Shown one piece after another: positions 55,361-64,000 of a stretch of 64,000 bases of DNA (the stretch's first letter is position 1; each line of letters starts with the position of its first letter). The position numbers and the translations under genes are program-made. The stretch is from Polaribacter reichenbachii (GTDB lineage Bacteria > Bacteroidota > Bacteroidia > Flavobacteriales > Flavobacteriaceae), in contig NZ_CP019419.1 of NCBI RefSeq assembly GCF_001975665.1, positions 310,001 to 374,000 of the forward strand, given 5' to 3'. The notes under the pieces were generated by a model, which was given only the letters and a program-made list of their open reading frames with translations, was not told where the DNA came from and ran no database searches.

Positions 55361-55909
55361 TTAAAGATCGGTCTCTACAAATAAAGTTACAGAAGATCTA
55401 AACTCAAACTCACTTGTATCTAAAGGGTTCATTTGAGTACCAGTATCTTCTAAAAAAGCTCTAAATCTAACTTTAGTTGCACTTAAAACATTAAGACTTG
55501 AGGCTATAATAATTTCTTCTTCGTAAGGTGGTGGAATTGTATCTCCACCTTCAACAATTATCGGAGCAAAAGAATAAATTGCAATATTATTCTCATTTAA
55601 AAAATCTACTTCTATTCTTACAGCTCTATCAAATTCATTTTTAAATTCTGCATTAAAAACAATTTTAACGACATTTTCTCGAAAAAATGAATTCTCGAAA
55701 ACAATAAAATCTGTAATATCTTCTCTACTATTTTGTTGTACTCCATTTTCGTCAAAAAATTGAAAAGGTTGTACGTTAAAATAAGTTAAGGATGCTGTAA
55801 AAACAGGTTTTGCTAAATAATCTTCTAACTGATCAAAATCTAAACTTTCTGCACAAGAAGTAAAGATGAAAAAACTTAGTAAAAAGTATATTAATTTTGG
55901 TATTTTCAT
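55361..55909 (-). CDS. Lipoprotein of unknown function
   Basis: This 182-residue protein has a lipobox (FFIFTSC, about Cys19) followed by AESLDFDQLED, acidic enough to suggest surface or outer-membrane sorting. The rest is predicted beta-rich with no recognisable motif. It leads a three-gene operon with the DUF5723 barrel and the Lys/Pro-rich secreted protein, and these probably work as one envelope unit. No consensus -7 box is seen directly upstream (AATATTTG at 55962-55969 is one mismatch away). Confidence 0.65.
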   Translation of the reverse strand: MKIPKLIYFLLSFFIFTSCAESLDFDQLEDYLAKPVFTASLTYFNVQPFQFFDENGVQQNSREDITDFIVFENSFFRENVVKIVFNAEFKNEFDRAVRIEVDFLNENNIAIYSFAPIIVEGGDTIPPPYEEEIIIASSLNVLSATKVRFRAFLEDTGTQMNPLDTSEFEFRSSVTLFVETDL

Positions 55910-55965
55910 AAATAGTAAGGGGGAGGTTCTAAAAACGTAATATCTAAATGATAACGTGGTTAAAG

Positions 55966-56667
55966 TTACAAATATTGTTTTATTTCTAATAAAGAAGTAA
56001 CACTTTTAAAGTTTTGGCTCTTAATATCTACATTATCGAAATTACAATGCAAAGCTTGCATGCCTACATTTAATGCACCCAAAATATCTGCTTCTACACT
56101 ATCGCCAATCATTAAAGAGTTTTCGCTTTTTGCATTCGCTAAGTTCAAAGAATATGTAAAAACTTCTGAATTTGGTTTTTTAACACCAACAGATTCTGAA
56201 GTTATAATCGCATCAAAATAATGAATAATTTTAGAACTTTCCATTTTTTTAAGTTGCACTTCTTGAAAACCATTGGTAATAATATGCAGTTTGTATTTGT
56301 CTTTTAAATAGTCTAAAATTTCGAAAGTACCATCGAACAAATAATTAAAATGTGGTAAAAACTCAATATATTCTATGCCTATTGTATCTATTACATCATC
56401 TGAAATAGTATAATTTAAAGCATCGAAAGTTTTCTTTAGTCTGCCATATCTTAACTCACTTTTGGTAACTTTATCGCTTCTAAATAATCGCCAGAATTCT
56501 AAATTAATAGGTTTGTAAACTTCTAAAAAAGTATCTAAATTTAAACTTATATTTTGCTTTTTAAATACTTTCTGGAGTGCTAATTCTGAGTTTTTTTCGA
56601 AATCCCATAATGTATGATCTAAATCGAAAAAGATGTGTTTTATTTTATTTCTATCTATAGTTTTCAT
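55966..56667 (-). CDS. HAD-superfamily nucleotidase, YjjG type
   Basis: This 233-residue cytoplasmic phosphatase shows HAD motif I IFFDLDHTLWDFEKN (residues about 13-27), motif II in IITNGFQEVQLKKM, lysine and motif IV in KKPNSEVF and MIGDSVEADILGALNVG. The TLWDFE variant is typical of YjjG-like pyrimidine 5'-nucleotidases that remove non-canonical nucleotides. Substrate preference is inferred from family. It diverges from the flippase gene. Confidence 0.88.
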   Translation of the reverse strand: MKTIDRNKIKHIFFDLDHTLWDFEKNSELALQKVFKKQNISLNLDTFLEVYKPINLEFWRLFRSDKVTKSELRYGRLKKTFDALNYTISDDVIDTIGIEYIEFLPHFNYLFDGTFEILDYLKDKYKLHIITNGFQEVQLKKMESSKIIHYFDAIITSESVGVKKPNSEVFTYSLNLANAKSENSLMIGDSVEADILGALNVGMQALHCNFDNVDIKSQNFKSVTSLLEIKQYL

Positions 56668-56716
56668 AAATTATTCAATAGTTAACTACCGCTTAAAGCC
56701 CTAAAGCATTTTTATG

Positions 56717-56724
56717 TATTTTTG
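56717..56724 (+). promoter_or_regulatory. -7 box (TATTTTTG) of the flippase gene
   Basis: This exact TAnnTTTG match lies 11 nt before the TTG start, followed by A10. No -33 TTG is evident. Confidence 0.5.
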
Positions 56725-56735
56725 AAAAAAAAAAA

Positions 56736-57995
56736 TTGACTGCTAAAGTAAACAAAAAGCCAATATCTTTTTTCTACAAAAACATCGTTATAATGTTTAG
56801 AGGAACTATTATTGCTCAAATCATTGCTGTATTAGTAGGTATTTATCTTGCAAAACTCTATGGTGAAGAGGCTTATGGATATTTAGGTTTTTTTATTAGC
56901 ATTACTAGCATAGCTTCAATAATTGGAACTTTACAATTAGATAATTGTATTATAACATCAAACACTAAAGAAGAAAGTACAAATTGGTTCAATTTTATTT
57001 TAATAATTATTCCAATTATTATCATTTTTCTATTTATACTATTACATCTTTTTTCAAAACTTATTATTTTTGAAAGACTTAATTCAATTATATTTCTTCT
57101 ATCTCTTGTAGGCTCAGTAGTTATAACGTATAACTTAACTCATCAAAGTCTTTTTACTTTTCAAAAAAAGTTTTCCATTTTATCTAACTCGAAAATTTTT
57201 GCAGCAATTTTTAATGTCCTATTTCAATATATTCTTTATGCTTTTTACAATATTCTAGGTTTAATTATTGGTCTTTTGATTTCTCAACTAGTATTACTAT
57301 CTTATAATTTTTACATTAATAATAAGCATATTAAGTCCATAAATTTTAAGGAAGTAAAGAAAGGTTTTAAATCAAACAACACTCTAATTAAATTTTTATT
57401 ACCATCTAATATCATTAATAGTTTTGCTAATAATTTAATGCCTATATTAATCCTTACTTTTTTTGGCGCTGAAAAAGCTGGAGTTTACTTCTTTAGTATT
57501 AAAATATTAGCAACTCCTTTGTTCTTAATTTCTTCCTCAATATCTCAAGTATATTTTAGAGAATCGTCAGAACTGGTTGTTAAAAAAAATGATGAATTAT
57601 TTTCCATAACGAAAAAAATTGTTATTTCAAATTTAATAATTATGCTTTCGTTTTTACTCATAATAAATACTTTAGGCATATATATTTTAAACCTATATTT
57701 TGAAAATCAATGGAAGGATTTAAATTCTTTTATTTTAATTTTATCGTTTTTAATTTTAGCAAAAAGTTCATTTAATCCGATTAGTAGCTTAATAATAGTT
57801 TTAAATAAAAATTTAATTGGTTTAATGTTTAATTGTTATTTATTTTTAATTAATGTAGTTGCTATATATTATGGCACATTATATAATAACATACTATATA
57901 CTGTAATTATATTATCTTTATTTGGTGGAATAGGTTATTATATAATGTTATATTACTTCTTTAATCATTTAAAATATGATAAAATAAATGTTTAA
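56736..57995 (+). CDS. Polysaccharide/oligosaccharide flippase, Wzx/MATE-like
   Basis: This 419-residue integral membrane protein has about twelve hydrophobic helices and the flippase pattern MFRGTIIAQIIAVLVGIYLA and YGEEAYGYLGFFIS at the N-terminus. Such proteins move lipid-linked glycan units across the inner membrane. The start is TTG at 56736; an ATG at residue 20 (MFRGT) is a possible alternative that keeps the first helix. Base composition is notably AT-rich and Ile/Leu/Asn codons dominate, as is common for membrane glycan genes. It overlaps the acyltransferase gene by 8 nt. Confidence 0.82.
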   Translation: MTAKVNKKPISFFYKNIVIMFRGTIIAQIIAVLVGIYLAKLYGEEAYGYLGFFISITSIASIIGTLQLDNCIITSNTKEESTNWFNFILIIIPIIIIFLFILLHLFSKLIIFERLNSIIFLLSLVGSVVITYNLTHQSLFTFQKKFSILSNSKIFAAIFNVLFQYILYAFYNILGLIIGLLISQLVLLSYNFYINNKHIKSINFKEVKKGFKSNNTLIKFLLPSNIINSFANNLMPILILTFFGAEKAGVYFFSIKILATPLFLISSSISQVYFRESSELVVKKNDELFSITKKIVISNLIIMLSFLLIINTLGIYILNLYFENQWKDLNSFILILSFLILAKSSFNPISSLIIVLNKNLIGLMFNCYLFLINVVAIYYGTLYNNILYTVIILSLFGGIGYYIMLYYFFNHLKYDKINV

Positions 57996-58599
57996 AAAAC
58001 TAGATTTTTTCTTTTTTGGTTGGATAATTAACTGGTTATACCCAGAATATTATCGCCCAAAATATGGGTATCAACGTTATTACATTTTGTTTTTTCATTA
58101 TTTAATTCCGCAGAAATTATTTCGGTTAAATCCTAAAGTAAAATGGCCTGTTCATTTTACTTCTAAAGTAGTATCACCAGAAAATATTACGAAAGGTATT
58201 CTTTGTGATCCTGGAGATAATTTAAACAATTATATACAAGCAAACAACGGAATTATATTTGGCTCTAACATAGAACTTGGGCCTGGAGTTCATATTATTT
58301 CATCTAATCATAAGTCTAATAATTTAAGAGAACATACTTCAGGAAAACCTATAGAAATAGGCAATAATGTTTGGATTGGTGCAAATAGCACAGTTTTACC
58401 AGAAGTAATAATTGGTAATAATGTAATTATTGGCGCGAATTCTTTAGTAAATAAAGATATTCCTGATAATTCTATTGCAGTTGGTAACCCTTGTAAAGTA
58501 ATCAAACAAAAAGAACTGTATTCTGAAGATTTATCAGAAATAGTTTTTAATAAAAAAGTACCTGAAACATATAAAAATTTTATGATTTCTAAAGCTTAA
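57988..58599 (+). CDS. Hexapeptide-repeat (left-handed beta-helix) acyltransferase
   Basis: This 203-residue protein has an aromatic N-terminus (about 1-45) and a C-terminal left-handed beta-helix with hexapeptide repeats: GNNVWIGANSTVLPEVIIG, NNVIIGANSLVNKDIPDNSI and AVGNPCKVIKQ. The catalytic histidine candidate is in ISSNHKS. It probably O-acetylates a sugar of a surface polysaccharide, working with the flippase whose end it overlaps. The substrate is not known. Confidence 0.85.
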   Translation: MFKKLDFFFFGWIINWLYPEYYRPKYGYQRYYILFFHYLIPQKLFRLNPKVKWPVHFTSKVVSPENITKGILCDPGDNLNNYIQANNGIIFGSNIELGPGVHIISSNHKSNNLREHTSGKPIEIGNNVWIGANSTVLPEVIIGNNVIIGANSLVNKDIPDNSIAVGNPCKVIKQKELYSEDLSEIVFNKKVPETYKNFMISKA

Positions 58600-59452
58600 A
58601 TAACTTTCTAGAAAACATAGTTAAAGTTTCTTTCTCTGCACCAAAACTTCTAAAAAAATCACCAATACTTTTAATATTACCCCCTTCAAAATCTAAAACT
58701 TTATTTTGTTGCTGATTTTGCTCTATAATATAATTTATTAAAAAACTAGCTGCTTGATATTTTCTTCCATTATTCGTAAAAGATGAAAAAAGATAAATAA
58801 TTCTTTCTTGATGTTTTACAAACAATCCTCCACCTAAAAGTTCATTTTCTTTATAAACTCCTAATACTTCAACCCTGTCAGAATCTGTTGAAGAATCAGA
58901 AATTTCTAAAATAATAGTTTCAGAAAAACCATCATAATTATAATTTCTTTTTTGAATTTCAATCAATTTATCAATAACAACTGGTTTAACTTTTAAATTA
59001 TTTTTTATTCCTAGTTTTACTCTTTGCCTTCTGGTTCTAGAAAAACTTGCTAATAAACTTTGATAATCAGAATTTAAATTTAAAATATAATTTTTTCGGG
59101 TATTAGAATCATCATCAAAATAATTAGAAGGATTTAAACACAAAGAAACTTTTACAAATCTTGATGACACTTTTTTAAAAAAAGTTTCCAGCTGATTTTT
59201 AGATATTATTTTAGAAGAAAAAACGCCCAATTGCTGACAAAAAAGTGGCTGAGTTACATATTTTAAAAGATATTTTTGTTTCCAAGGTATTGGCATTACA
59301 GCTTTGTAATCATCTAAAACTAAAACATCCCAATGGTCTGCAACAATATCTAAATACCAAGACAAAGCATAAATTCTACTTTGCAAGGAATTTTCTATAC
59401 AAGCATCGTATTTATCGTCTTCTAAATCCTTTCTTTTAATGTACGTTATCAT
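58589..59452 (-). CDS. FemAB/GNAT-like acyltransferase-fold protein
   Basis: This 287-residue cytoplasmic protein has a GNAT-type fold in its C-terminal half, with ELLGGGLFVKHQERIIYLFS and an NYIIEQNQQQNKVLDFEGGN strand. FemAB-like proteins use aminoacyl-tRNA or acyl-CoA to modify cell-wall or glycan precursors. The motif-level similarity is weak, so the donor and acceptor are unknown. It abuts the polysaccharide deacetylase gene with no gap and overlaps the convergent acyltransferase gene by 11 nt at the 3' end. Confidence 0.65.
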   Translation of the reverse strand: MITYIKRKDLEDDKYDACIENSLQSRIYALSWYLDIVADHWDVLVLDDYKAVMPIPWKQKYLLKYVTQPLFCQQLGVFSSKIISKNQLETFFKKVSSRFVKVSLCLNPSNYFDDDSNTRKNYILNLNSDYQSLLASFSRTRRQRVKLGIKNNLKVKPVVIDKLIEIQKRNYNYDGFSETIILEISDSSTDSDRVEVLGVYKENELLGGGLFVKHQERIIYLFSSFTNNGRKYQAASFLINYIIEQNQQQNKVLDFEGGNIKSIGDFFRSFGAEKETLTMFSRKLFKL

Positions 59453-60757
59453 TTAAGAAGTGGCAATTTTAAGCATCGATTCGTACAAACGTTTCCAACC
59501 TTTCCAACGAATATAATCGCTTAAACTTTCGTTATGAAACAGCGTGATAAAAGTTCCGTTTACTGCTTTTACTTCATTTTTTAAATCTCTTATTCTACCT
59601 AAAGATTGTTTTGGAGTTAGTTTCATATAATCGTTTAAAGTGGTATCCATAACAGCAAAAGGAAAGATTTTTAATGGTGTTTGAATCTCAAAATCTAAAT
59701 CGTAAAAATAAAAAGGAGTGCAAGTACTTGCTCTAAAACCTACATTACTGGCATATCCCATAGAATAATCTTCTTCTATTTCTAAATCGATTAAATTTTG
59801 ATAAGTTTCTGGCAGACTAAAACGTAAATAATGTTGCCTAGAACTTTTAACTGGTGTATTAGTAATGCTCTCTAACCTTTCTTTTTCTTTCTTTAATTTG
59901 GCTGCATCTTGCATCGAAAAATAAGAAGGATGCAGACCTACTTTTGCATAATCTACCATTTCTTTAATAAGCAATCTGTATTTTTCTTTAGAGGCAGAAA
60001 CATTGGTATCAAAAGTAGAATAATCGCCAATTAAGAAAAAGAAAATTGTTTTTACATTATAATCTTTTTTAAACCTTAAGAGTTTAGGAAAAGTATTAAA
60101 AGGATCGCTTTTTATATTAAACGTAACTGCAAAACGGGTCCAAACATTCAGTAATTTAAAATGAAATAAGTCGTTTACAAAACCACCAACACTTCTTACT
60201 AAACTTTTGTGTTTGTAAGCAAAGGCATTATCAATATCTACAGTAGAAATAAAGTTGTAGGCTCTAGTTTTATAAACGTAATCTGGGAATTTTTCTTTTA
60301 ATGATTTTAAAAATTTGTATGCCCAAATATCTACAACTGGTTTTTCTAAAAACCCTTTTTTAAACGCTAAACTCTGTTCTGCTGTATAACGTCCGTGAAC
60401 ATCTTTAACGTGTGGTAAATATTCTTCGTAACGAGTAATTAGGTAAAAACTTGCCGCAAAAATATCAAAAGGAATAGATGACTTTGCATTGGTTGCAAAA
60501 AAACAAGGAACTTCTTCCCATTTGTTCATCATTATTTCTACATCATTTAAACCTTGCTCAAACAACAAATCGTTGCTTTTAATAAAAAATTCGGCACCTA
60601 ATGGAGTTTTGGTATACGATAATTTAGGACCATTATGCGCAACAAATTCTTCGATTTTAGTTGTGAAATCTACCGAAATCAATAAGGTTCTGGTAAGAAT
60701 ATGCTTAAAAATATAGCGAATTCTTGGTGTTATTGTATGTGTATAAACTAATATCAT
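59453..60757 (-). CDS. Polysaccharide deacetylase-family protein (DUF7033-like N-terminus)
   Basis: This 434-residue protein begins with a conserved Bacteroidota-type N-terminal domain (MILVYTHTITPRIRYIFKHI, DLLFEQGLNDVEI, PFDIFAASFYLITRYEEYLP). A deacetylase-like NodB barrel follows, with STVDIDNAFAYKH (putative metal aspartates), GLHPSYFS (HxxxS-type) and SRQHYLRFSLPETYQ. No signal peptide is visible, so it is probably cytoplasmic or peripheral. The deacetylase activity is likely but substrate is unknown; a role in surface glycan synthesis fits the neighbours. Confidence 0.8.
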   Translation of the reverse strand: MILVYTHTITPRIRYIFKHILTRTLLISVDFTTKIEEFVAHNGPKLSYTKTPLGAEFFIKSNDLLFEQGLNDVEIMMNKWEEVPCFFATNAKSSIPFDIFAASFYLITRYEEYLPHVKDVHGRYTAEQSLAFKKGFLEKPVVDIWAYKFLKSLKEKFPDYVYKTRAYNFISTVDIDNAFAYKHKSLVRSVGGFVNDLFHFKLLNVWTRFAVTFNIKSDPFNTFPKLLRFKKDYNVKTIFFFLIGDYSTFDTNVSASKEKYRLLIKEMVDYAKVGLHPSYFSMQDAAKLKKEKERLESITNTPVKSSRQHYLRFSLPETYQNLIDLEIEEDYSMGYASNVGFRASTCTPFYFYDLDFEIQTPLKIFPFAVMDTTLNDYMKLTPKQSLGRIRDLKNEVKAVNGTFITLFHNESLSDYIRWKGWKRLYESMLKIATS

Positions 60758-60796
60758 TAAATGAGTTACGAATTTTGATTTATGAATTTTATGTAA

Positions 60797-61483
60797 TTAC
60801 AAAATCCCTTCATCTGCAAAGCTAAAATACGCTTTTTGAGTAATTATTAAATGATCTAACAATTTTATATCTAAAGTAACCCCTGCTTCTTTTATTTTTT
60901 GTGTAATGTTTTTATCTGCACTACTTGGCTGTAATTTACCTGAAGGATGATTATGGCAAACAATTAACCCCACACAAGCCAACTCTAAAGCTCTTTTAAA
61001 TAACAACCTAACATCTACAATTGTAGCAGTTAAACCTCCTTTACTTACCTGAGATTTTGCAATAACTTTATTAGAATTACTTAAAAAAAGCACCCAAAAT
61101 TCTTCATGTTCAAAATCGCCAATAATAGGTTGCATCAAATTAAAAACATCTTTACTACAAGTAATTTTGGGTTTTTCTAAAGCGGTTTCTAATTGCCTTC
61201 TTTTACCCAATTCTAAAGCTGTAATAATTGCAATAGCTTTTGCTTCTCCTATACCTTTAAACTCGGTTAATTTTTCTACGGATAATTTTGCCAATGCATT
61301 GATATTACCCTCAACAGATTTTAAAATTCGTTTAGATAAAGCTACAGCACTTTCGTTTCTATTACCAGAACCAATTAAAATTGCAATCAATTCTGCGTCA
61401 GACAATACCGTTTTTCCTTTTGCTAGTAATTTTTCGCGAGGTCTATCATCTAAAGCCCAGTTTTTTATTGTTAACTTTTCCAT
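60797..61483 (-). CDS. radC: RadC-family JAMM/JAB-domain protein
   Basis: This 228-residue protein has N-terminal helix-hairpin-helix residues (EKLTEFKGIGEAKAIAIITA) and a C-terminal RadC/JAB metal-dependent domain. The JAMM ligands are in VCHNHPSGKLQPSSADKNIT (HxH followed by Asp). The family was named for a repair link that was later withdrawn, and its true function is unknown. ATG 61483 (MEKLTIKNWA) is chosen because this begins the conserved N-terminus; the in-frame frame extends to 61507. Confidence 0.9.
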   Translation of the reverse strand: MEKLTIKNWALDDRPREKLLAKGKTVLSDAELIAILIGSGNRNESAVALSKRILKSVEGNINALAKLSVEKLTEFKGIGEAKAIAIITALELGKRRQLETALEKPKITCSKDVFNLMQPIIGDFEHEEFWVLFLSNSNKVIAKSQVSKGGLTATIVDVRLLFKRALELACVGLIVCHNHPSGKLQPSSADKNITQKIKEAGVTLDIKLLDHLIITQKAYFSFADEGIL

Positions 61484-61521
61484 AAAACAGTTTCTATAAA
61501 AGTACAAAAAACCAAAAGAAA

Positions 61522-63768
61522 CTATAATTGACTTATAAAAGTTCTGTATTGTTGGTTATTTGGGTATAGTTCAATTAACCTTTGTGCAATGTTTTTTGCT
61601 TTGTCTTTTTGCTCGGATTTTGCATAAATATAAGCCAACACATACAACAAACTTTCGTTAGTATTATCTACTTTTAAACCTGCAATAATTGTTTTTTCAG
61701 CTTGTTTATACTTTTGCTTTTTATCGTACAACAAACCTAAATTATAATACACTCTAATGTTATTTGGCATTATTTTTCGGGCTTTGTTTAGCTGACTAAT
61801 GGCATCATCTACTCTATTAAGCTCAGCATACAAAAGCGCTATTGAATAATAAACAGGCCCGTATTCTGGCTCTAATTCAATAATCTTTTTATAGGTAGTT
61901 TCTGCTTTATCAAATTGTTGTGTATTGTAATATAATGTGGCTAAATTTATACGTATTTGATTGTTAATATTATCTATAGAAAGTGCGCTTTCATAACTTT
62001 CTATAGCCTCAAAAAGTTTGCCTTGTTTAATATAATAATCTCCTTTTTTAACTCTTGTACCTACAAAATCTGAATTTGCTTTAACGTGTGTCCAGAATTC
62101 ATCTTTTACCTTTTGATAACTTTCTTGGTATGCTTTTGGAACCTGAGCTTCATCCAAAGTACCTAAACCAAAAAATGCTTTAATTCTAATACTTCTTTTC
62201 GGGTCTTCTAAAAGTGGTAAAAAATAAGATGTATAATCCGTATTATTTATCAAACTTAAAACATCAACACTTGCACCTCTAACAATTGCTGATTCATCGT
62301 TTAAGAGTTTTGTAAACTCATCTATAAAACCATCAACATCGTAATTCGATAATGCTTTTGCTGCGGATGCTCTTACGATTTCTGGTTGATGCTTTTCGTT
62401 CATCAACTCTATTAAACCCAAATGTCCATTAGGTTCCATGGTAATTCCTGGTGCTAGTTTTTCTGAATAATGTATAGAATCTACAGCTCCAAATAACTTT
62501 GTAAAACTTGCTGCTGCCCAAACATCATCTTTGTCTTTATGACAACCAGAACAAGCATTTGGAGTTCCATACTTTACACTTAAATCTGGTCTTGGTATTC
62601 TAAAACTATGATCGCGTCTAAAATCGTTACCCATATAATATTTACCTGTCATATGGCAATTAATACATTTAGATGATGCTGTATTGGGTTGATGAAAATG
62701 ATGTTTTGGAGTATCATATTTTTCGGGTATATGACATTGTGCACACAATTCATTGCCATCGAACTTTAGTTTTAAAGAATGTGGATTATGGCAATTGGTA
62801 CAAGTAACATCATTTTGATACATTTTACTTTGTGTAAAAGAACCATAAACATAAACCTCATCTAAAATCTGACCATCTGCTTCGTAAATTCGATCTTGTA
62901 ATAATTGCGGATAATAATGATCTAACAAAGAACCTTCAAAATTAAAATCTTTAGAAAACTGTTCTCTACGCATATGACAACGCGCACATTGATCTACCAA
63001 TTCTTTTGGCGCTGTTTCTTTCGTCATTTGGAAACTACCTGTAGCTGCATAATTGTTACCTAACTTTTCTACATCTGTTATATGCTGTTGTCCAGGTCCA
63101 TGGCAGGCTTCGCAATTCACATTTATAACTGCATATTTTGTGTTGTAGCTATGTGTTTTTACATCGTAATTTTTACGAACATTGGTTGAGTGGCAATCTG
63201 CACACATATTGTTCCAATTTAAACCACCTCTAGACCAATGCAACCACTCTGAATGCACCACTTTAAAATCTGGATATAAATCGAACCATTTGTTTTTTAC
63301 AGAATCCCAAGCAGTTCTTAAACATTGATAATGCCCATCTGGAAACTGAACTATATATTGTTGCAAAGGTGTAACCCCAAAAGTATAAACGATTTTATAA
63401 TCGTGATTTTTACCATCAGGACCATCCGTATTTACATAAAAATCTTTCCCTTTTTTATAAAATGTAGAAGTAACTCCTTGGCTCGTAAATTTTTGATTAT
63501 TAAAATTTGCCAAAATAGAAGCACTATCTGCAATTTGCATAGCTTTATCATGATGAGAACCTTGCCAATCTTTAAATTCATTTTCATGACATTCTTTACA
63601 TTTTTGATCTCCTAAAAAATGACTATCAGGAATTACCTTACCAGTAAGAAATACATTTTTATGGGTATCAATCTCTTTATATTTTTCTTTTGTTTGACAT
63701 GCATACATCAACAAAATAAAAAAAACATATTTAAAGATTATGAGCAATTTTTTTTGTTTTATTAGCAA
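61522..63768 (-). CDS. Octaheme cytochrome c fused to HEAT and TPR repeats, lipoprotein
   Basis: This 748-residue protein has a lipobox (LLMYAC, Cys24) and eight CxxCH haem-c motifs: CKECH (about 57-61), CADCH, CEACH, CARCH, CTNCH, CAQCH, CINCH and CSGCH (about 405-409). The haem part resembles cytochrome c554/NrfA-like multihaem reductases. Next come HEAT-like helices (about 430-540: RASAAKALSNYDVDGFIDEF, IVRGASVDVLSLIN), then about five TPR units (about 575-748). The fusion suggests a redox enzyme or electron carrier with a protein-binding scaffold at the outer membrane. Start is TTG 63768; the only later in-frame ATG would lose the membrane anchor. Substrate is unknown. Confidence 0.85.
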   Translation of the reverse strand: MLIKQKKLLIIFKYVFFILLMYACQTKEKYKEIDTHKNVFLTGKVIPDSHFLGDQKCKECHENEFKDWQGSHHDKAMQIADSASILANFNNQKFTSQGVTSTFYKKGKDFYVNTDGPDGKNHDYKIVYTFGVTPLQQYIVQFPDGHYQCLRTAWDSVKNKWFDLYPDFKVVHSEWLHWSRGGLNWNNMCADCHSTNVRKNYDVKTHSYNTKYAVINVNCEACHGPGQQHITDVEKLGNNYAATGSFQMTKETAPKELVDQCARCHMRREQFSKDFNFEGSLLDHYYPQLLQDRIYEADGQILDEVYVYGSFTQSKMYQNDVTCTNCHNPHSLKLKFDGNELCAQCHIPEKYDTPKHHFHQPNTASSKCINCHMTGKYYMGNDFRRDHSFRIPRPDLSVKYGTPNACSGCHKDKDDVWAAASFTKLFGAVDSIHYSEKLAPGITMEPNGHLGLIELMNEKHQPEIVRASAAKALSNYDVDGFIDEFTKLLNDESAIVRGASVDVLSLINNTDYTSYFLPLLEDPKRSIRIKAFFGLGTLDEAQVPKAYQESYQKVKDEFWTHVKANSDFVGTRVKKGDYYIKQGKLFEAIESYESALSIDNINNQIRINLATLYYNTQQFDKAETTYKKIIELEPEYGPVYYSIALLYAELNRVDDAISQLNKARKIMPNNIRVYYNLGLLYDKKQKYKQAEKTIIAGLKVDNTNESLLYVLAYIYAKSEQKDKAKNIAQRLIELYPNNQQYRTFISQL

Positions 63769-63878
63769 AATTTGAGTCTTAAAAATTAATTTATCAGTAA
63801 AATTAAAATTTCTATTCTTTCAAAAAGAAGATAATTATCATAAAAGCATATTTTTTATCAACCTAAAAAATTAATAAT

Positions 63879-63910
63879 TTGTATTTCCAATAAAACTCTT
63901 CATATCTTTG
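63879..63910 (+). promoter_or_regulatory. trkA promoter (TTG-N21-TATCTTTG)
   Basis: TTG at 63879-63881, a 21-nt spacer and TATCTTTG at 63903-63910 (followed by CAC) lie 24 nt before the trkA ATG. Both boxes match the Bacteroidota consensus. Confidence 0.75.
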
Positions 63911-63934
63911 CACACTATATTCTATTTTTTAAAT

Positions 63935-64000
63935 ATGAAGATCATTATAGCTGGTGCTGGAGATGTTGGATTTCATTTAGCCAAGCTTCTTTCTTACGAA
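63935..64000 (+). CDS. trkA: Trk-type potassium uptake protein TrkA, N-terminal fragment
   Basis: The window ends after 22 codons. They read MKIIIAGAGDVGFHLAKLLS then YE, a Rossmann-fold GxGxxG nucleotide-binding start that is characteristic of TrkA/RCK domains. TrkA binds NAD(H) and regulates the TrkH potassium channel on the cytoplasmic face. It is divergent from the octaheme cytochrome gene. Confidence 0.8.
   Translation, partial: MKIIIAGAGDVGFHLAKLLSYE

Overview
The window is an AT-rich (about 30% G+C by eye) chromosomal segment from a marine-type Flavobacteriaceae bacterium (phylum Bacteroidota), most like Polaribacter or a close relative. Supporting signs are the Bacteroidota promoter signature (TTG, 19-21 nt, TAnnTTTG) in front of many genes, two SusC/SusD pairs, a mevalonate-pathway gene, a DUF5723 outer-membrane protein, ctlX, a PafA-type phosphatase and frequent TTG starts. 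The genus is an inference. No insertion sequence, prophage, CRISPR array or rRNA operon is visible. Both window edges cut a gene: a probable mevalonate kinase on the left and trkA on the right.

1-19.8 kb holds housekeeping and accessory metabolism. It starts with a mevalonate cluster (partial kinase, MORN-repeat protein, mvaD). Next is a small operon of a membrane-anchored HTH protein, a 35-residue membrane microprotein that is easily missed, and a membrane alpha/beta-hydrolase. Thiamine pyrophosphokinase, a secreted amidohydrolase, an SDR, a SprT-like protein and a DUF389 membrane protein follow. Then come tRNA-Lys, an Mla-type lipid ABC pair, a PafA-like phosphatase, a PrsW-like protease, two guanidine-group hydrolases (CtlX and a DDAH-like enzyme), citrate synthase, enolase and carA.

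19.9-37.4 kb is the ribosomal-protein supercluster, all on the minus strand. In transcription order it runs rpsL-rpsG-fusA-rpsJ, then rplC-D-W-B, rpsS, rplV, rpsC, rplP, rpmC, rpsQ, rplN, rplX, rplE, rpsN, then rpsH, rplF, rplR, rpsE, rpmD, rplO, secY, infA, rpmJ, rpsM, rpsK, rpsD, rpoA, rplQ. tuf is absent. Three internal gaps carry regulatory-looking structure: a terminator whose loop contains the next promoter's -33 box between rpsJ and rplC, a hairpin with a -7 box in its loop between rpsN and rpsH, and tandem hairpins plus a folded leader between rpsK and rpsD.

37.5-49.5 kb is an outer-membrane region: an Omp85/BamA-like gene split by a frameshift at an A8 tract, two SusC/SusD pairs with matching promoter architecture, and a putative surface lipoprotein. 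No glycan-degrading enzymes accompany them.

49.6-64 kb is mixed. It contains rlmB, a 1-Cys peroxiredoxin, rhomboid protease, rarA, an envelope operon (lipoprotein, DUF5723 barrel, Lys/Pro-rich secreted protein), a YjjG-type HAD phosphatase, a surface-glycan group (flippase, hexapeptide acyltransferase, FemAB/GNAT-like protein, polysaccharide deacetylase), radC, an octaheme cytochrome c fused to HEAT and TPR repeats, and the start of trkA.
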